DNA of 64,000 nucleotides from Bifidobacterium choladohabitans (GCF_016102005.1 NZ_JACFPL010000003.1:222330-286329), one strand, 5' to 3'. Counted from the stretch's first letter, positions 52,751 to 62,589 are shown. Made by a program: numbers and translations. The notes: generated by a model from the letters alone, not told the origin.

Positions 52751-55681
52751 TTGAAGCGATTGCAAGAACGGAACAACAAGGGATCACTGCACGTGAACCG
52801 TTCGATCATCGCTGTTCTGATAACCCTTCTGGCGACTCTGGCCATGGTTGTTCCGCTAGGGTTGAGCGCTCTGTCGGCCAGTCAGGCCAATGCCGTTGAT
52901 GGACAGGACGAGACGGCGAGCAGGAAGCCTCTGCTCTATAGGATGTTGGCCTTCAACGACAAGATTGATTCCTGGCAGGATGAGCTGCGCATGGACTTCA
53001 TCCTGCGCGTGAAACATAACGAGTTCAAGCCGGATTGCGTCGACCTCGGCAAGTCGGACACCGGTGGCAAGGCGAAATGTAATTTATCTTTTATATATCA
53101 GTATGTAGGTTCTGATAACCCTGCAGATTACTATCGGATAAGGTATATAAATAGTATAACTCCAGATAATTATCTTGAAAATAACAAAAACGGGCATACA
53201 TATGATGGAGCTGTATCATGGGCTGGGAATCATGTGGAGCGTTTTACGGTTCATAAGATAATCAATTCAGGTTTATATGACTACTTGGCCGTATCCATCG
53301 AAGGCGACATGAACATTGCGGATAAGTCTACAGATCCTGCAAAGTTCGTGGCTGGTGGTCACCCTGAGCCTTTGAATGTCTTTGCTATTGTCGGTGAACA
53401 GAATGATGCCCTGTCCTGTGGTAGCTCTTCGTGGGCATGGGGTACCGCCACCTGCTCAACTTTCGATCCAGCCTCCATGAGTAACTTGCAGGATAGATCT
53501 TCAAATATCACCGCGAGTTTATCGAAGGATAAACAGATGAAAGTGTATATGGGTGACTGCTTGGGTAGCGGAGGAGACGACCTGAAATGCAGTGGCCCAT
53601 ATTCTTGGGTTGGATGGGACTATTGGCCACAACTTTATAACATGTACCAGGCCAACTGGGGTATGGTGACCGATTATGGTTTTCCGGCTTATAGCGATGG
53701 TAAGGTTGGAAAAATAAATGCCACAGCCCCGGGCACGGCTCCGGCACGGTCTTTCTTCGTGTATTGGATGAACTTGCGTGGTCCAGGCAACAAAACCAAT
53801 GGCATATGTTCTGAGACCAGTTCCTATTACTATCAGTGGGTGGCTCTTAAGGACAGCCAGTGGGTGCCAGTTAAGGAGCTGACTCCTGAGCCGGTCCTGG
53901 TGACAGGCCAGCAGCCGAGTCCCAACACTTTGACTACCACCTACGGACTGCAGGGCATGGTCAATACCAATGCCGCTTATAACGTCAATCCGACTGACCC
54001 AAAGTATGCGAATACCACCAACGTGCTTTTTGCGACTGATAAGGATGGCAATCCCATGCCTGCTCAGAAGGCTGATGGCGGGATTGATTTCAAGGAGGCC
54101 AAGGAGAAGCAGGATCTTGACGGCTATTTCAAGCTGGTGACCTGGCCTGACACCAGAAATTCTGATGGCACGGAATGTACAGCCGTCAGCCCTGAGGTGT
54201 ACAGCCCCAAGAGCGCTGGTCTTGTGGGGATTGACGATAGTATGTCCGCCGCGCAAAAGGATACGAATCTCTCTGCGGGTTGGACGATTGATACTGCTTT
54301 TTATAAGTATGATGTGCCCCGTCCTGATGATCCGACAATCACCAAGATCGAGAATGATGCGGATGCCGGCTTGGATGCTTCTGGGAGCGTGTATACGTCG
54401 AAGCTTGACCCGATAATCAGTGGTGAGTGCACGCCTTCCAAGGATGAGAAGCATCCCAATACGGTTGTTCTATATGGAGAGGATCCCACCAATCCGATTG
54501 CGGATGGGCAGGGCACAAATGGCGATGACTTGGTGAAAAGCTCGGACACGTGGGGGTTCAGGCTGGGGGAAGTTGTTTGCGAGACCGACACTGGCAGCAA
54601 GCAGGGAGGGTCCTGGTGGATACAGGACACCAATAAGCAGTATCCGTCGCCGGACCCCGGCAATAAGTACAACGGCTACAGGCGTTATCATGCCTGGGTG
54701 GTTGAGTCCACGTCAGGGTTCGGCTTGACCTCCTACTTCTCGAATATTGGCACGGCTTATTTCGTCTCGGGCGAGAACGTCCCGGATGCGAGCAAGTTCT
54801 CGGTCACGGTGCCCCATACGGTCAACGGGAGCCTGCCGACAGGTTCGGTGGTCACGTTCAAGGGTGAGGTGTCGCCTGTGTATACGGCCTGGTCCTCGGG
54901 GAAGTTGGGGATGACTGATTCGAGGATGGTCGTTTCGATGAAGCAGAATGCTGCCTCGGACTGGACGCCCTTGCTGACCACTCCGGCCAACACCTTCCAG
55001 AGGGATGCGGCGGCCGGCGCTGCTCCTTCCGTCACTGACCCCACATCAGGTCTCACGCTGAGCCTGACCAAGACGGCGGCTTCCACCTGGTCCTGGTCGC
55101 TGAACATACCTGCTGACAAGTTCACCGGTTACAACGGTGACGACGAAACGCAGACCTATACTTTCCATGTTGAGATGATCAACCCGATGAACCTCCGTTC
55201 GGGCCCGGCATCCATCGAGCGGAAAATCGACATGACGCCCACCACACTGACCATTGACCGCCATGACGTCTTCCAGGTGGCCGGCAGGGCCTACAAGTAT
55301 GTGGACGGGGACAGGAAGATTCCTGAGACCAAAGGCACCCTGGTCCATATAACCTGGCCCGGCAAGACCAATAGCAGCACTGATGTCGCAGTGGGGGATC
55401 AGGGTTCGTGGCAGGCAACTCCGCCTGAGGGCGTCAATCAGGGGCAGTTCTCTGCTCAGGTGCTTTCGGATGATGCCGAGGGCTCTGACGCGCAGGGCAG
55501 GTTCCAGGGCGGGAACCAGTCAGCCTCGGTGTCGCATGAGCTGGACTTCCGGCCTTCGACCTCCTCCTTGCCGCTTACCGGGGGATGGCCGCTTTCCGTG
55601 CTCAGGATCCTGCTGCTGATAGCCCTAGGCCTGGTGGGCTTCGTGGCCTGCCTGAGGAACAGGCAGGAAAGCCGGCACTGA
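52751..55681 (+). CDS. Cell-wall-anchored surface protein, paralog 1 (LPLTG)
   Basis: Protein of about 976 residues of no family I recognise. A signal peptide with a long charged n-region and the hydrophobic segment IIAVLITLLATLAMVVPLGL ends near ANA (residue 48). The N-terminal half (50-430) is variable among paralogs and holds several cysteines. It carries the conserved motifs SWVGW, QANWGMVTDYGFP and SYYYQWVA. The C-terminal half (430-920) is strongly conserved, apparently beta-rich (Ig-like in look, not proved). The end is LPLTGG, a hydrophobic helix and a basic RNRQESRH tail: a class A-type sorting signal. The start is taken as TTG at 52751, matching all four copies, behind GGGGGT. The section 53090-53210 is strikingly AT-rich. 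Confidence 0.82.
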   Translation: MKRLQERNNKGSLHVNRSIIAVLITLLATLAMVVPLGLSALSASQANAVDGQDETASRKPLLYRMLAFNDKIDSWQDELRMDFILRVKHNEFKPDCVDLGKSDTGGKAKCNLSFIYQYVGSDNPADYYRIRYINSITPDNYLENNKNGHTYDGAVSWAGNHVERFTVHKIINSGLYDYLAVSIEGDMNIADKSTDPAKFVAGGHPEPLNVFAIVGEQNDALSCGSSSWAWGTATCSTFDPASMSNLQDRSSNITASLSKDKQMKVYMGDCLGSGGDDLKCSGPYSWVGWDYWPQLYNMYQANWGMVTDYGFPAYSDGKVGKINATAPGTAPARSFFVYWMNLRGPGNKTNGICSETSSYYYQWVALKDSQWVPVKELTPEPVLVTGQQPSPNTLTTTYGLQGMVNTNAAYNVNPTDPKYANTTNVLFATDKDGNPMPAQKADGGIDFKEAKEKQDLDGYFKLVTWPDTRNSDGTECTAVSPEVYSPKSAGLVGIDDSMSAAQKDTNLSAGWTIDTAFYKYDVPRPDDPTITKIENDADAGLDASGSVYTSKLDPIISGECTPSKDEKHPNTVVLYGEDPTNPIADGQGTNGDDLVKSSDTWGFRLGEVVCETDTGSKQGGSWWIQDTNKQYPSPDPGNKYNGYRRYHAWVVESTSGFGLTSYFSNIGTAYFVSGENVPDASKFSVTVPHTVNGSLPTGSVVTFKGEVSPVYTAWSSGKLGMTDSRMVVSMKQNAASDWTPLLTTPANTFQRDAAAGAAPSVTDPTSGLTLSLTKTAASTWSWSLNIPADKFTGYNGDDETQTYTFHVEMINPMNLRSGPASIERKIDMTPTTLTIDRHDVFQVAGRAYKYVDGDRKIPETKGTLVHITWPGKTNSSTDVAVGDQGSWQATPPEGVNQGQFSAQVLSDDAEGSDAQGRFQGGNQSASVSHELDFRPSTSSLPLTGGWPLSVLRILLLIALGLVGFVACLRNRQESRH

Positions 55682-56056
55682 CCTCGGTCGTATAAGACAG
55701 GGCCCGCCCTCATCCTTCCAATTTCATGGAGATGAGCGCGGGCCCTGTTTTTTTAATTCCCGTGTTGCTGCCGTTGCCAAGGCAGTGTTCGCCCCCAATC
55801 CAGACCGGTCGGAAGACGACAACATTTTGCCTCTCGCAGCTGTGTACTGGCCCTGCCGTGGTCAAGAACTTGAACGGACGCAAAACACCCCACCTGAATC
55901 CCAGATTATGCCCTTGATTTCTGTAGCCTTGGAAAGGCAAAGAAAATTTATATGCATTGTTGTGCTCTATGTGCAGTTGCCTTAATTGGGGGTAGGTCAA
56001 AAGCAGACTTGATTTGTTCTGGAGCATGATTTCATTGTGGTTTGGGGGGTATTGTA
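55682..56056. other. Intergenic region between surface genes 1 and 2
   Basis: About 375 bases. It starts with the terminator at 55697-55754. The rest has no gene. From about 55974 (TTGGGGGTAGGTCAAAAG) it resembles the leader of genes 1 and 4, but the T7/TATGAT promoter block is absent here. Confidence 0.5.
55697..55754 (+). terminator. Terminator after surface gene 1
   Basis: Long stem: ACAGGGCCCGC (55697-55707) pairs with GCGGGCCCTGT (55738-55748), with an internal mismatch and further CTCAT/ATGAG pairs, then seven T (55748-55754). Confidence 0.88.
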
Positions 56057-58960
56057 TTGAAGCGTTTGCAAGAACGGGGCGCTAAGGGTTCACAAGGTGT
56101 GAACCGTCCGATAATTGCCGTTCTGGTAACCCTTCTGGCGACGCTGGCCATGGTTGTTCCGCTGGGGCTGAGCGCGCTTTCGGCCGGTCAGGCCAATGCC
56201 ATCGATGGGCAGGACGAGACGGCCAGCAGGAAGCCGCTGCTCTATAGGATGTTGGGCTACAACAACAAGATTGATTCCTATCAGGATGAGCTGCGCATGG
56301 ACTTCATCCTGCGGGTAAAACACAACGAGTTTGACCCTTCTTGCGCCGACGCCACTTCTGGTGCCGATACCAAGGGCAATTGCAATCTGGCCTTTGTCTA
56401 TCAGTACAAGGGGTCAGATGACACTTCCTTTTATCGCAGAATAAAGTATCTGAACACCATAGCCTCAGCATCATCCTCGGATCAGCCCTGGTCCGGAGCC
56501 TACAAGTGGGCGCAAAATCAAGATGAGTATTTCACCGTGCACACCATAATAAACTCCGGTTTATATGACTATCTGACCATTTCCATTGAGGGTGATCTGG
56601 CGCTGAAGAATTCTGCTGATGCGTCATATTACCAACCTGGTGGTGCCAACGAGCCGGTGAATATCTACGCAGTCGTTGGTAAACAGGACGATGCACTGTC
56701 CTGCCTGCGCCCTAGCAACTCGTGGAGTTGGTCTAGCGGAATCGATAATTGTCGCAATTTTGACCCTGACACCATGATCAATGCGCCGGACAGGGTATCC
56801 AACATTACTTCAACTTTAGCGGCGAACGACAAGAACTTCACCCTATATATGCAAGAATGCCTTGGCACGGGTGCTGATCTTCAGTGCAGCGGCCCGTATT
56901 CTTGGGTTGGTTGGAACAGCAACCCAAATCTCTACGGAGGCAATCAGGCTAACTGGGGCATGGTAACCGATTACGGTTTTCCTGACTACAAGAGCAATGC
57001 TACTGGGCCAATCGCCGGCACTGATCCGGGCACAGCTCCGGCACGGTCGTTCTTCGTGTACTGGCTCAATGTGCGCGGCAGTACCAAAGCTAACCCTGAT
57101 GGCATATGTTCTGAGACCAATTCCTACTATTACCAGTGGGTGGCTCTGAAGGATAGCGAGTGGGTGCCAGTTAATGAGCTGACCCCTGAGCCGGTCCTGG
57201 TGACAGGCCAGCAGCCGTCCCCCAATACGGCGACTACCACGACCAGCAAGGCGGCCCAAGTCAGTAAGTATTCGGCTTTCAACTTGCCCAAACAGCCGGA
57301 TAATCCCAATGAGATGTTTGCCACTGACAAGAACGGCCAGCCCATGCCTGCCCAGAAGGCTGATGGCGGGATTGATTTCAAGGAGGCCAAGGAGAAGCAG
57401 GATCTTGACGGCTATTTCAAGATGGTCACCTGGCCTGTCACCACGAACCGGGACGGCAGCGCTTGTACCGTCAGCCCTGAAGTGTACAACCCTGATCAGA
57501 AGGGCCTCGTCGGTATACGTGACGGCATGAACAGCTCGGATATAGAACGGAATATTTCAGCGGGCTGGACGATCAATAGTGCCTTCTATAAGTACGATGT
57601 GCCTCGTCCTGATGATCCGACGATTACGAAGATCGAAAACGATGCTGATGCCGGTTTGGATGCTTCGGGCAGTGTGTATACGTCGAAGCTTGATCCGGTG
57701 GTCAGTGGTGAGTGTACGCCTTCCAAGGATGCCGCGCGTCCCAACAAGGTTGTTCTCTACGGCGAGGACCCAGCCAATCCGATTGTGGAGGGGCAGGGCA
57801 CGAATGGCGATGACCTGGTGAAAGGGACGGACACGTGGGGGTTCAGGCTGGGCGAGGCTGAGTGCCAGGTCGATCCCAAGAGCAAGCAGGGGGGTTCCTG
57901 GCGGATACAGGACACGAACAAGCTGTATCCGTCGCCGGATTCTGGCAACAAGTACAGCGGCTACAGGCGTTATCATGCCTGGGTGATCGAGTCCATCTCC
58001 GGATTCGGTTTGACCTCCTACTTCTCGAACATCGGGACGGCCTATTTCGTTTCGAGTGAGAACGTCCCGGATGCCAGCAAGTTCTCGGTCACGGTGCCTC
58101 ATACGGTCAACGGGAGCCTGCCGGCGGATTCGGTCGTCGTGTTCAAGGGTGAGGTGTCGCCTATATATACGGCCTGGTCTTCGGGAGGGCTGGGGATGAC
58201 GGATTCGAGGATGGTCGTTTCCATGAAGCAGAACACTGCCTCTGATTGGACCAGTCTGCTGACCACTCCGGCCAACACCTTCCAGCGGGATGCAGCAGCC
58301 GGCACCACGTCTTCCGTCGCGGATTCCGCAACGGGCCTTACGCTGGGCTTGACCAAGACGGCGGCTTCCACGTGGTCTTGGACGCTGAACATCCCTGCTG
58401 ACAGGTTCACCGGCTACGACGGCAGCGACGAGACACAACTGTATGATTTCCGCATTGAAATGGTCAACCCGATGAACATCCGTTCGGACCCGGCATCCAT
58501 CGAGCGGAAGGTCGATATGACACCCACCGCGTTGACCTTGGAGCGGTACGACGTCTTCCAGGTGGCGGGGAAAGCCTATAAGTATGTGGACGGGGACAGG
58601 AAGGTTCCCGAGACCAAAGGCACCCTGGTGCATGTGACCTGGCCCGGCGGCAGTGGTACGGATGTCGTTGTGGGGGACCAGGGTTCGTGGCAGGCGGTTC
58701 CTCCTGAGGGCATCAACCAGGGGCAGTTCTCTGCTCAGGTGCTTTCCGACGATGCCGAGAGCCCTGACGCCCAGGGCCGGTTCCAGGGCGGGAACCAGTC
58801 GGCCTCGGTGTCGCATGAGTTGGAGTTCCGTCCTTCCAACTCGGCTTTGCCTCTTACTGGCGGATGGCCGCTTTCCGTGCTCAAAATCCTGCTGCTGATA
58901 GCCCTCGGCCTGGCCGGCTTCGTGGCCTGCCTGAGGAACAGGCAGGAAAGCCGGCACTGA
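56057..58960 (+). CDS. Cell-wall-anchored surface protein, paralog 2 (LPLTG)
   Basis: About 967 residues, same layout as paralog 1: signal peptide ending near QANA, variable N-terminal half, conserved C-terminal half, LPLTGG with hydrophobic helix and RNRQESRH. Its middle (56941-57260) is almost identical in DNA to gene 4, whereas its N-terminus differs. Within the C-terminal region changes from paralog 1 are mainly conservative (VDMTPTALTLERYDVFQVAGKAYKYVDG). Cysteines are retained at the same places (LSC, GTGADLQC, GICSET, GEC). TTG start at 56057 by alignment with the other copies. Confidence 0.82.
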   Translation: MKRLQERGAKGSQGVNRPIIAVLVTLLATLAMVVPLGLSALSAGQANAIDGQDETASRKPLLYRMLGYNNKIDSYQDELRMDFILRVKHNEFDPSCADATSGADTKGNCNLAFVYQYKGSDDTSFYRRIKYLNTIASASSSDQPWSGAYKWAQNQDEYFTVHTIINSGLYDYLTISIEGDLALKNSADASYYQPGGANEPVNIYAVVGKQDDALSCLRPSNSWSWSSGIDNCRNFDPDTMINAPDRVSNITSTLAANDKNFTLYMQECLGTGADLQCSGPYSWVGWNSNPNLYGGNQANWGMVTDYGFPDYKSNATGPIAGTDPGTAPARSFFVYWLNVRGSTKANPDGICSETNSYYYQWVALKDSEWVPVNELTPEPVLVTGQQPSPNTATTTTSKAAQVSKYSAFNLPKQPDNPNEMFATDKNGQPMPAQKADGGIDFKEAKEKQDLDGYFKMVTWPVTTNRDGSACTVSPEVYNPDQKGLVGIRDGMNSSDIERNISAGWTINSAFYKYDVPRPDDPTITKIENDADAGLDASGSVYTSKLDPVVSGECTPSKDAARPNKVVLYGEDPANPIVEGQGTNGDDLVKGTDTWGFRLGEAECQVDPKSKQGGSWRIQDTNKLYPSPDSGNKYSGYRRYHAWVIESISGFGLTSYFSNIGTAYFVSSENVPDASKFSVTVPHTVNGSLPADSVVVFKGEVSPIYTAWSSGGLGMTDSRMVVSMKQNTASDWTSLLTTPANTFQRDAAAGTTSSVADSATGLTLGLTKTAASTWSWTLNIPADRFTGYDGSDETQLYDFRIEMVNPMNIRSDPASIERKVDMTPTALTLERYDVFQVAGKAYKYVDGDRKVPETKGTLVHVTWPGGSGTDVVVGDQGSWQAVPPEGINQGQFSAQVLSDDAESPDAQGRFQGGNQSASVSHELEFRPSNSALPLTGGWPLSVLKILLLIALGLAGFVACLRNRQESRH

Positions 58961-59281
58961 CCCCGGCAGCATCAGACAGGATCCGCCCCCGCCCCATGAA
59001 GTTGAGAGGATGAGTGGGGCCCTGCCGTTGCCAGTCACCCGCACCCCTAACTCAGACTGTTCTTAGTCAAGACTAAGGACGGTCGCGAAACACCCTTTCT
59101 GAATCCCAGATCACGCTTTCAGTCTCGGTACTCTTAAAGCATGTAAAGGGGACAAGAAGATGCCATAAGTGAGGATACGGTACTTGTGCTCCAGGGTTTC
59201 GTGGCCTGCACCGGGGACCAATCAAGCGTGCAGTCCATCTGATTCTGGAGATGGTTGCATTGAGGTGTGGGGGGTAGCGTG
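58961..59281. other. Intergenic region between surface genes 2 and 3
   Basis: About 320 bases with no gene. A weak inverted repeat (GCCCCAT near 59009 with ATGAGTGGGGC near 59029) may be a decayed counterpart of the other terminators, without a T run. The promoter block found before genes 1 and 4 is not recognisable, except for GGGGACAA near 59150. Confidence 0.4.
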
Positions 59282-62170
59282 TTGAACCGATTGCAAGAAG
59301 GGGTCAATGAGGGTCCACGGCATGTGGATCGCCCTATAGTGGCTGTTTTGATAACCCTTTTGGCGACGCTGGCCATGGTTGTTCCGCTAGGGCTGAGCGC
59401 GCTTTCGGCCAATCAGGCCAATGCCATCGATGGGCAGGGCGGGACGGCCAGCAGGAAGCCTCTGCTCTATAAGATGCTGGCCTATAACGACAAGATTGAT
59501 TCATACCAGGATGAGCTGCGGATGGACTTCATCCTGCGCGTGAAGCACAACGATTTCAATCCGCAATGCGTTCCGATGCGTGATACTTCTCCCTATGATT
59601 CAGTAAAGTGCAATCTGTCTTTCGCATATCAATATGAAGGAGCGCAAAGTCCGTCCCACTATACCCGGATTCGGTACCTGAATACTATTTCAACAAATCC
59701 CAACGACCCCACTGGCGGTGCTGAGCAATGGGCGGAAAATGAGGAGCAGTTCTTTACGGTTCATAAAGTGATCAACTCTGGTTTATATGATTTCCTGGCT
59801 GTATCCATAGAGGGTGATTTGTCCTACATGGATACCTCCTTGGATCCGAAATATTATGTGACTGGCGGTTATCCGGAGCCTTTGAACGTCTTCGCAATTG
59901 TTGGTCAACAAAACAATACGCTCTCGTGTGGAGGTTCTCCATGGGACTACACTACGAATGACTGCACATCCTTCGATCCGAGCTCTATCGGCAGCAACGT
60001 CCAAGACAGGGTCGCCAATATCACTGCAGACCAGGGTAAGGGCATCAAGCTTTACATGGGCAACTGCCTAGGTAACAGTCCCCACCCTCAGTGCAGCGGA
60101 CCTGCTTCTTGGGTTGGCTGGAATGGTAATCCCCCTCTTTATGGTGGTCACCAGGCCAATTGGGGCATGGTAACGGATTATGGATTTCCTATAGGAGCCA
60201 ATCCGGTTCCAGGAGTAGCGCCCCCCAAGTCCTTCTTTGTATACTGGTTCAATTTGCGTGGAAATAACAGCGCTGGTGGAATATGTTCCACGACCAACTC
60301 CTATTACTACCAATGGGTGGCGCAGAAGAATAGCCAATGGGTGCCTGTCGATGCGCTGACGCCTAAACCGGTGCTCGTAACTGGTCAGAAGCCAGCAGTA
60401 AACGGCTTGACCAATTCCTGGGGTCTTCAATATCAGGTCAATGACAATACGGCTTACAACGTCGATCCGACTGACCCAAAGTATGCGAATACCACCAACG
60501 TGCTTTTTGCGACTGATAAGGATGGCCAGCCTATGCCTGCCCAGAAGGCTGATGGCGGGATTGATTTCAAAGAGGCCAAGGAGAAGCAGGATCTTGACGG
60601 TTATTTCAAACTAGTTACTTGGCCTGTCACTACTAATGCCGATGGCACCCAGTGCAAGCCGACGGCAAGCACTCCTGAAGTCACCACTAAGATATATGAC
60701 CCTCAACAGGATAGCCTTGTTGGGATAACAGACGATATGTCTACAGCCCAGAAAAACACGAATCTGGATGCAGGATGGGCTATCGATACTGCCTTCTATA
60801 AGTATGATGTGCCTCGTCCCGACGATCCGACCATCACCAATATCCAGAATAATGCTGATGGCTCCTTGAATGCCTCGGGAAGCGTCTATACTGGCAAGCT
60901 TGATCCGGTGGTCAGCGGTGAGTGCACTCCCTCCAAAGATGACACACATCCCAACACGGTTACCTTGTTCGGAGAGGATCCTGGCAATCCTTTCAAGGAG
61001 GGGCAGAGCAAGAGCAGTGACGATCTGGTGAAAAGCTCGGACTCCTGGGGGTTCAAGCTGGGAGAGACCGTATGCAAGGTCGATCCCAAGAGCAAGCAGG
61101 GAGGCTCCTGGCAGATACAGGACACCAATAAGCAGTATCCGTCGCCGGATCCGGGCAACAAGTACAACGGTTACAGGCGCTATCATGCCTGGGTGACTGA
61201 GTCCGCCTCCGGGTTCGGCTTGACCTCCTTCTTCTCGAACATAGGGACAGCCTATTTCGTCTCCAACGAGAATGCTCCGGACGGCAAGCTCTCTGTGACA
61301 GTCCCCCATACGAAAAACGGGATTTTACCGGCGAACTCGGTCGTCACCTTCAAAGGCACTGTTTCGCCTATAAATATGGCCTGGTCCTCGGGTGGGCTGG
61401 GGATGACTGATTCCAGGCTGGCCATTTCCATGAAGCAGAATGCTGCCTCGGACTGGACGCCCCTGCTGACCACTCCGGCCAACACCTTCCAACGGGATGC
61501 GGCGGTCGGCACTGCTTCTTCCGCCGCGGATTCCGCCTCGGGACTCACGTTGAATCTCACGAAGACGGCGGCTTCCACCTGGTCCTGGACCTTGACCATA
61601 TCGGCTGACAGATTCACCGGTTACAACGGCGACGACGAAACGCAAAAGTATACCTTCCAGGTCAAGATGATCAACCCTCTGAATGTCCCTTCGGACCCGG
61701 CTTCCATCAACCGGACGGTCGACATGACGCCGACCACGCTGACCTTGGAGCGGTACGATATCTTCCAGGTAGCAGGCAAGGCCTATAAGTATGTCAACGG
61801 AAACATCAGGGTTCCTGAGACCAAAGGGACTCTGGTCCATATAACCTGGCCCGGCAACAGCAGCACAGATGTCGCCGTGGGAGACCAGGGTTCATGGCAG
61901 GCGACTCCGCCTGAGGGGATAAACCAGGGAAAATTCACCGCTCAGGTTTCTTCCGATGATGCCGAAAGCGCTGATACTCAAAGCAGCAACTTCCGAGGTG
62001 GAAACGAGTCGGCTGCGGTGTCACACGCACTGGAATTCCGGCCCTCCACCTCATCCCTGCCCTTCGCCGGAGGATGGCCGCTTTCCGTGCTCAGGATCCT
62101 GCTGATGTTGATACTGGGTCTGGCTGGCTTTGTGGCCTGCCTGAGGAATAGGCAGGAGAGCCGATACTGA
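59282..62170 (+). CDS. Cell-wall-anchored surface protein, paralog 3 (LPFAG sorting signal)
   Basis: About 962 residues, same layout as paralogs 1 and 2, but the sorting motif reads LPFAGG instead of LPLTGG, followed by a normal hydrophobic helix and RNRQESRY. The TTG start at 59282 encodes MNRLQEGVNEG, slightly different from the MKRLQER of the others. A block at 60465-60526 is identical over 62 bases to gene 1 (53988-54049). The N-terminal half carries HY and WAEN features different from its neighbours. The protein is the most divergent of the four in the C-terminal half (FKGTVSPINMAWSS, SVTVPHTKNGILPANS). Confidence 0.8.
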   Translation: MNRLQEGVNEGPRHVDRPIVAVLITLLATLAMVVPLGLSALSANQANAIDGQGGTASRKPLLYKMLAYNDKIDSYQDELRMDFILRVKHNDFNPQCVPMRDTSPYDSVKCNLSFAYQYEGAQSPSHYTRIRYLNTISTNPNDPTGGAEQWAENEEQFFTVHKVINSGLYDFLAVSIEGDLSYMDTSLDPKYYVTGGYPEPLNVFAIVGQQNNTLSCGGSPWDYTTNDCTSFDPSSIGSNVQDRVANITADQGKGIKLYMGNCLGNSPHPQCSGPASWVGWNGNPPLYGGHQANWGMVTDYGFPIGANPVPGVAPPKSFFVYWFNLRGNNSAGGICSTTNSYYYQWVAQKNSQWVPVDALTPKPVLVTGQKPAVNGLTNSWGLQYQVNDNTAYNVDPTDPKYANTTNVLFATDKDGQPMPAQKADGGIDFKEAKEKQDLDGYFKLVTWPVTTNADGTQCKPTASTPEVTTKIYDPQQDSLVGITDDMSTAQKNTNLDAGWAIDTAFYKYDVPRPDDPTITNIQNNADGSLNASGSVYTGKLDPVVSGECTPSKDDTHPNTVTLFGEDPGNPFKEGQSKSSDDLVKSSDSWGFKLGETVCKVDPKSKQGGSWQIQDTNKQYPSPDPGNKYNGYRRYHAWVTESASGFGLTSFFSNIGTAYFVSNENAPDGKLSVTVPHTKNGILPANSVVTFKGTVSPINMAWSSGGLGMTDSRLAISMKQNAASDWTPLLTTPANTFQRDAAVGTASSAADSASGLTLNLTKTAASTWSWTLTISADRFTGYNGDDETQKYTFQVKMINPLNVPSDPASINRTVDMTPTTLTLERYDIFQVAGKAYKYVNGNIRVPETKGTLVHITWPGNSSTDVAVGDQGSWQATPPEGINQGKFTAQVSSDDAESADTQSSNFRGGNESAAVSHALEFRPSTSSLPFAGGWPLSVLRILLMLILGLAGFVACLRNRQESRY

Positions 62171-62186
62171 TTTTCGGGCGGCATAA

Positions 62187-62248
62187 GGCAGGGCCTGTGC
62201 TCATCTCCGCGGAATTCGGGGGATGAGGGCAGGCCCTGCTTGTGTTTC
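62187..62248 (+). terminator. Terminator after surface gene 3
   Basis: Stem GCAGGGCCTG (62188-62197) with CAGGCCCTGC (62230-62239), extended by CTCATC/GATGAG, then TTGTGTTT. Confidence 0.8.
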
Positions 62249-62252
62249 CTGT

Positions 62253-62370
62253 GCGCGAGATGGGACTCGAGCCCAGACATCTGAAGGACAGCTGGCGGGA
62301 GAGCCGCTTGGCAGCGTCGAACTGTCTGCCTTTCCATGACAAGGTGGCCTCCCCGTCCAATTAGACCAGC
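62253..62370 (-). other. tRNA-like fragments (degenerate)
   Basis: On the minus strand the sequence contains a T-arm-like stem TGGG-CTCGAGT-CCCA (62274-62260), and farther upstream a second T-arm-like GACAG-TTCGACG-CTGCC after a TTGTCAT anticodon-like loop. No matching acceptor stem or full cloverleaf can be drawn. It may be tRNA debris or an old attachment site. Confidence 0.3.
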
Positions 62371-62486
62371 CAGATGAAGACCGTAAACGGTTGTGAAATG
62401 CCCTTCGTGAAACACCCTATGGGAATCCTTGATAATGCTTGCAATTCCAGTGCTCCTGGAGCATGTATGGAAAAGGCGAAGATGCT

Positions 62487-62506
62487 ATTTTTTTATCTCT
62501 ATGATA
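62487..62506 (+). promoter_or_regulatory. Promoter element of surface gene 4, with T7 tract
   Basis: Seven T (62488-62494) ahead of TATGAT (62500-62505), identical to the 20 bases at 52649-52668. TTGGGGACAA follows at 62519-62528 with the same spacing as in gene 1. Confidence 0.5.
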
Positions 62507-62589
62507 GAGTCTAAACAGTTGGGGACAAATGAAAAAGCAAAGTAGAGCTGCTCTGGCGAATAATTATATCTTGATTTGGGGGTATTGGA

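Larger units (their letters stand above)
62171..62589. other. Intergenic region between surface genes 3 and 4
   Basis: About 420 bases, the longest gap in the array. It holds the gene 3 terminator, tRNA-like fragments (62253-62370) and the gene 4 promoter block. No intact gene was found. Confidence 0.5.

Noticed and set aside
53519..54454. Long minus-strand frames inside the surface genes (also at 57557-59044)
   Set aside because: They mirror the codon pattern of the real genes, lack ribosome sites and recur in paralogs only because the sense strand is conserved.
62253..62370. Intact tRNA gene between surface genes 3 and 4
   Set aside because: T-arm-like stems are present but acceptor stems do not pair and no cloverleaf forms; reported only as debris.
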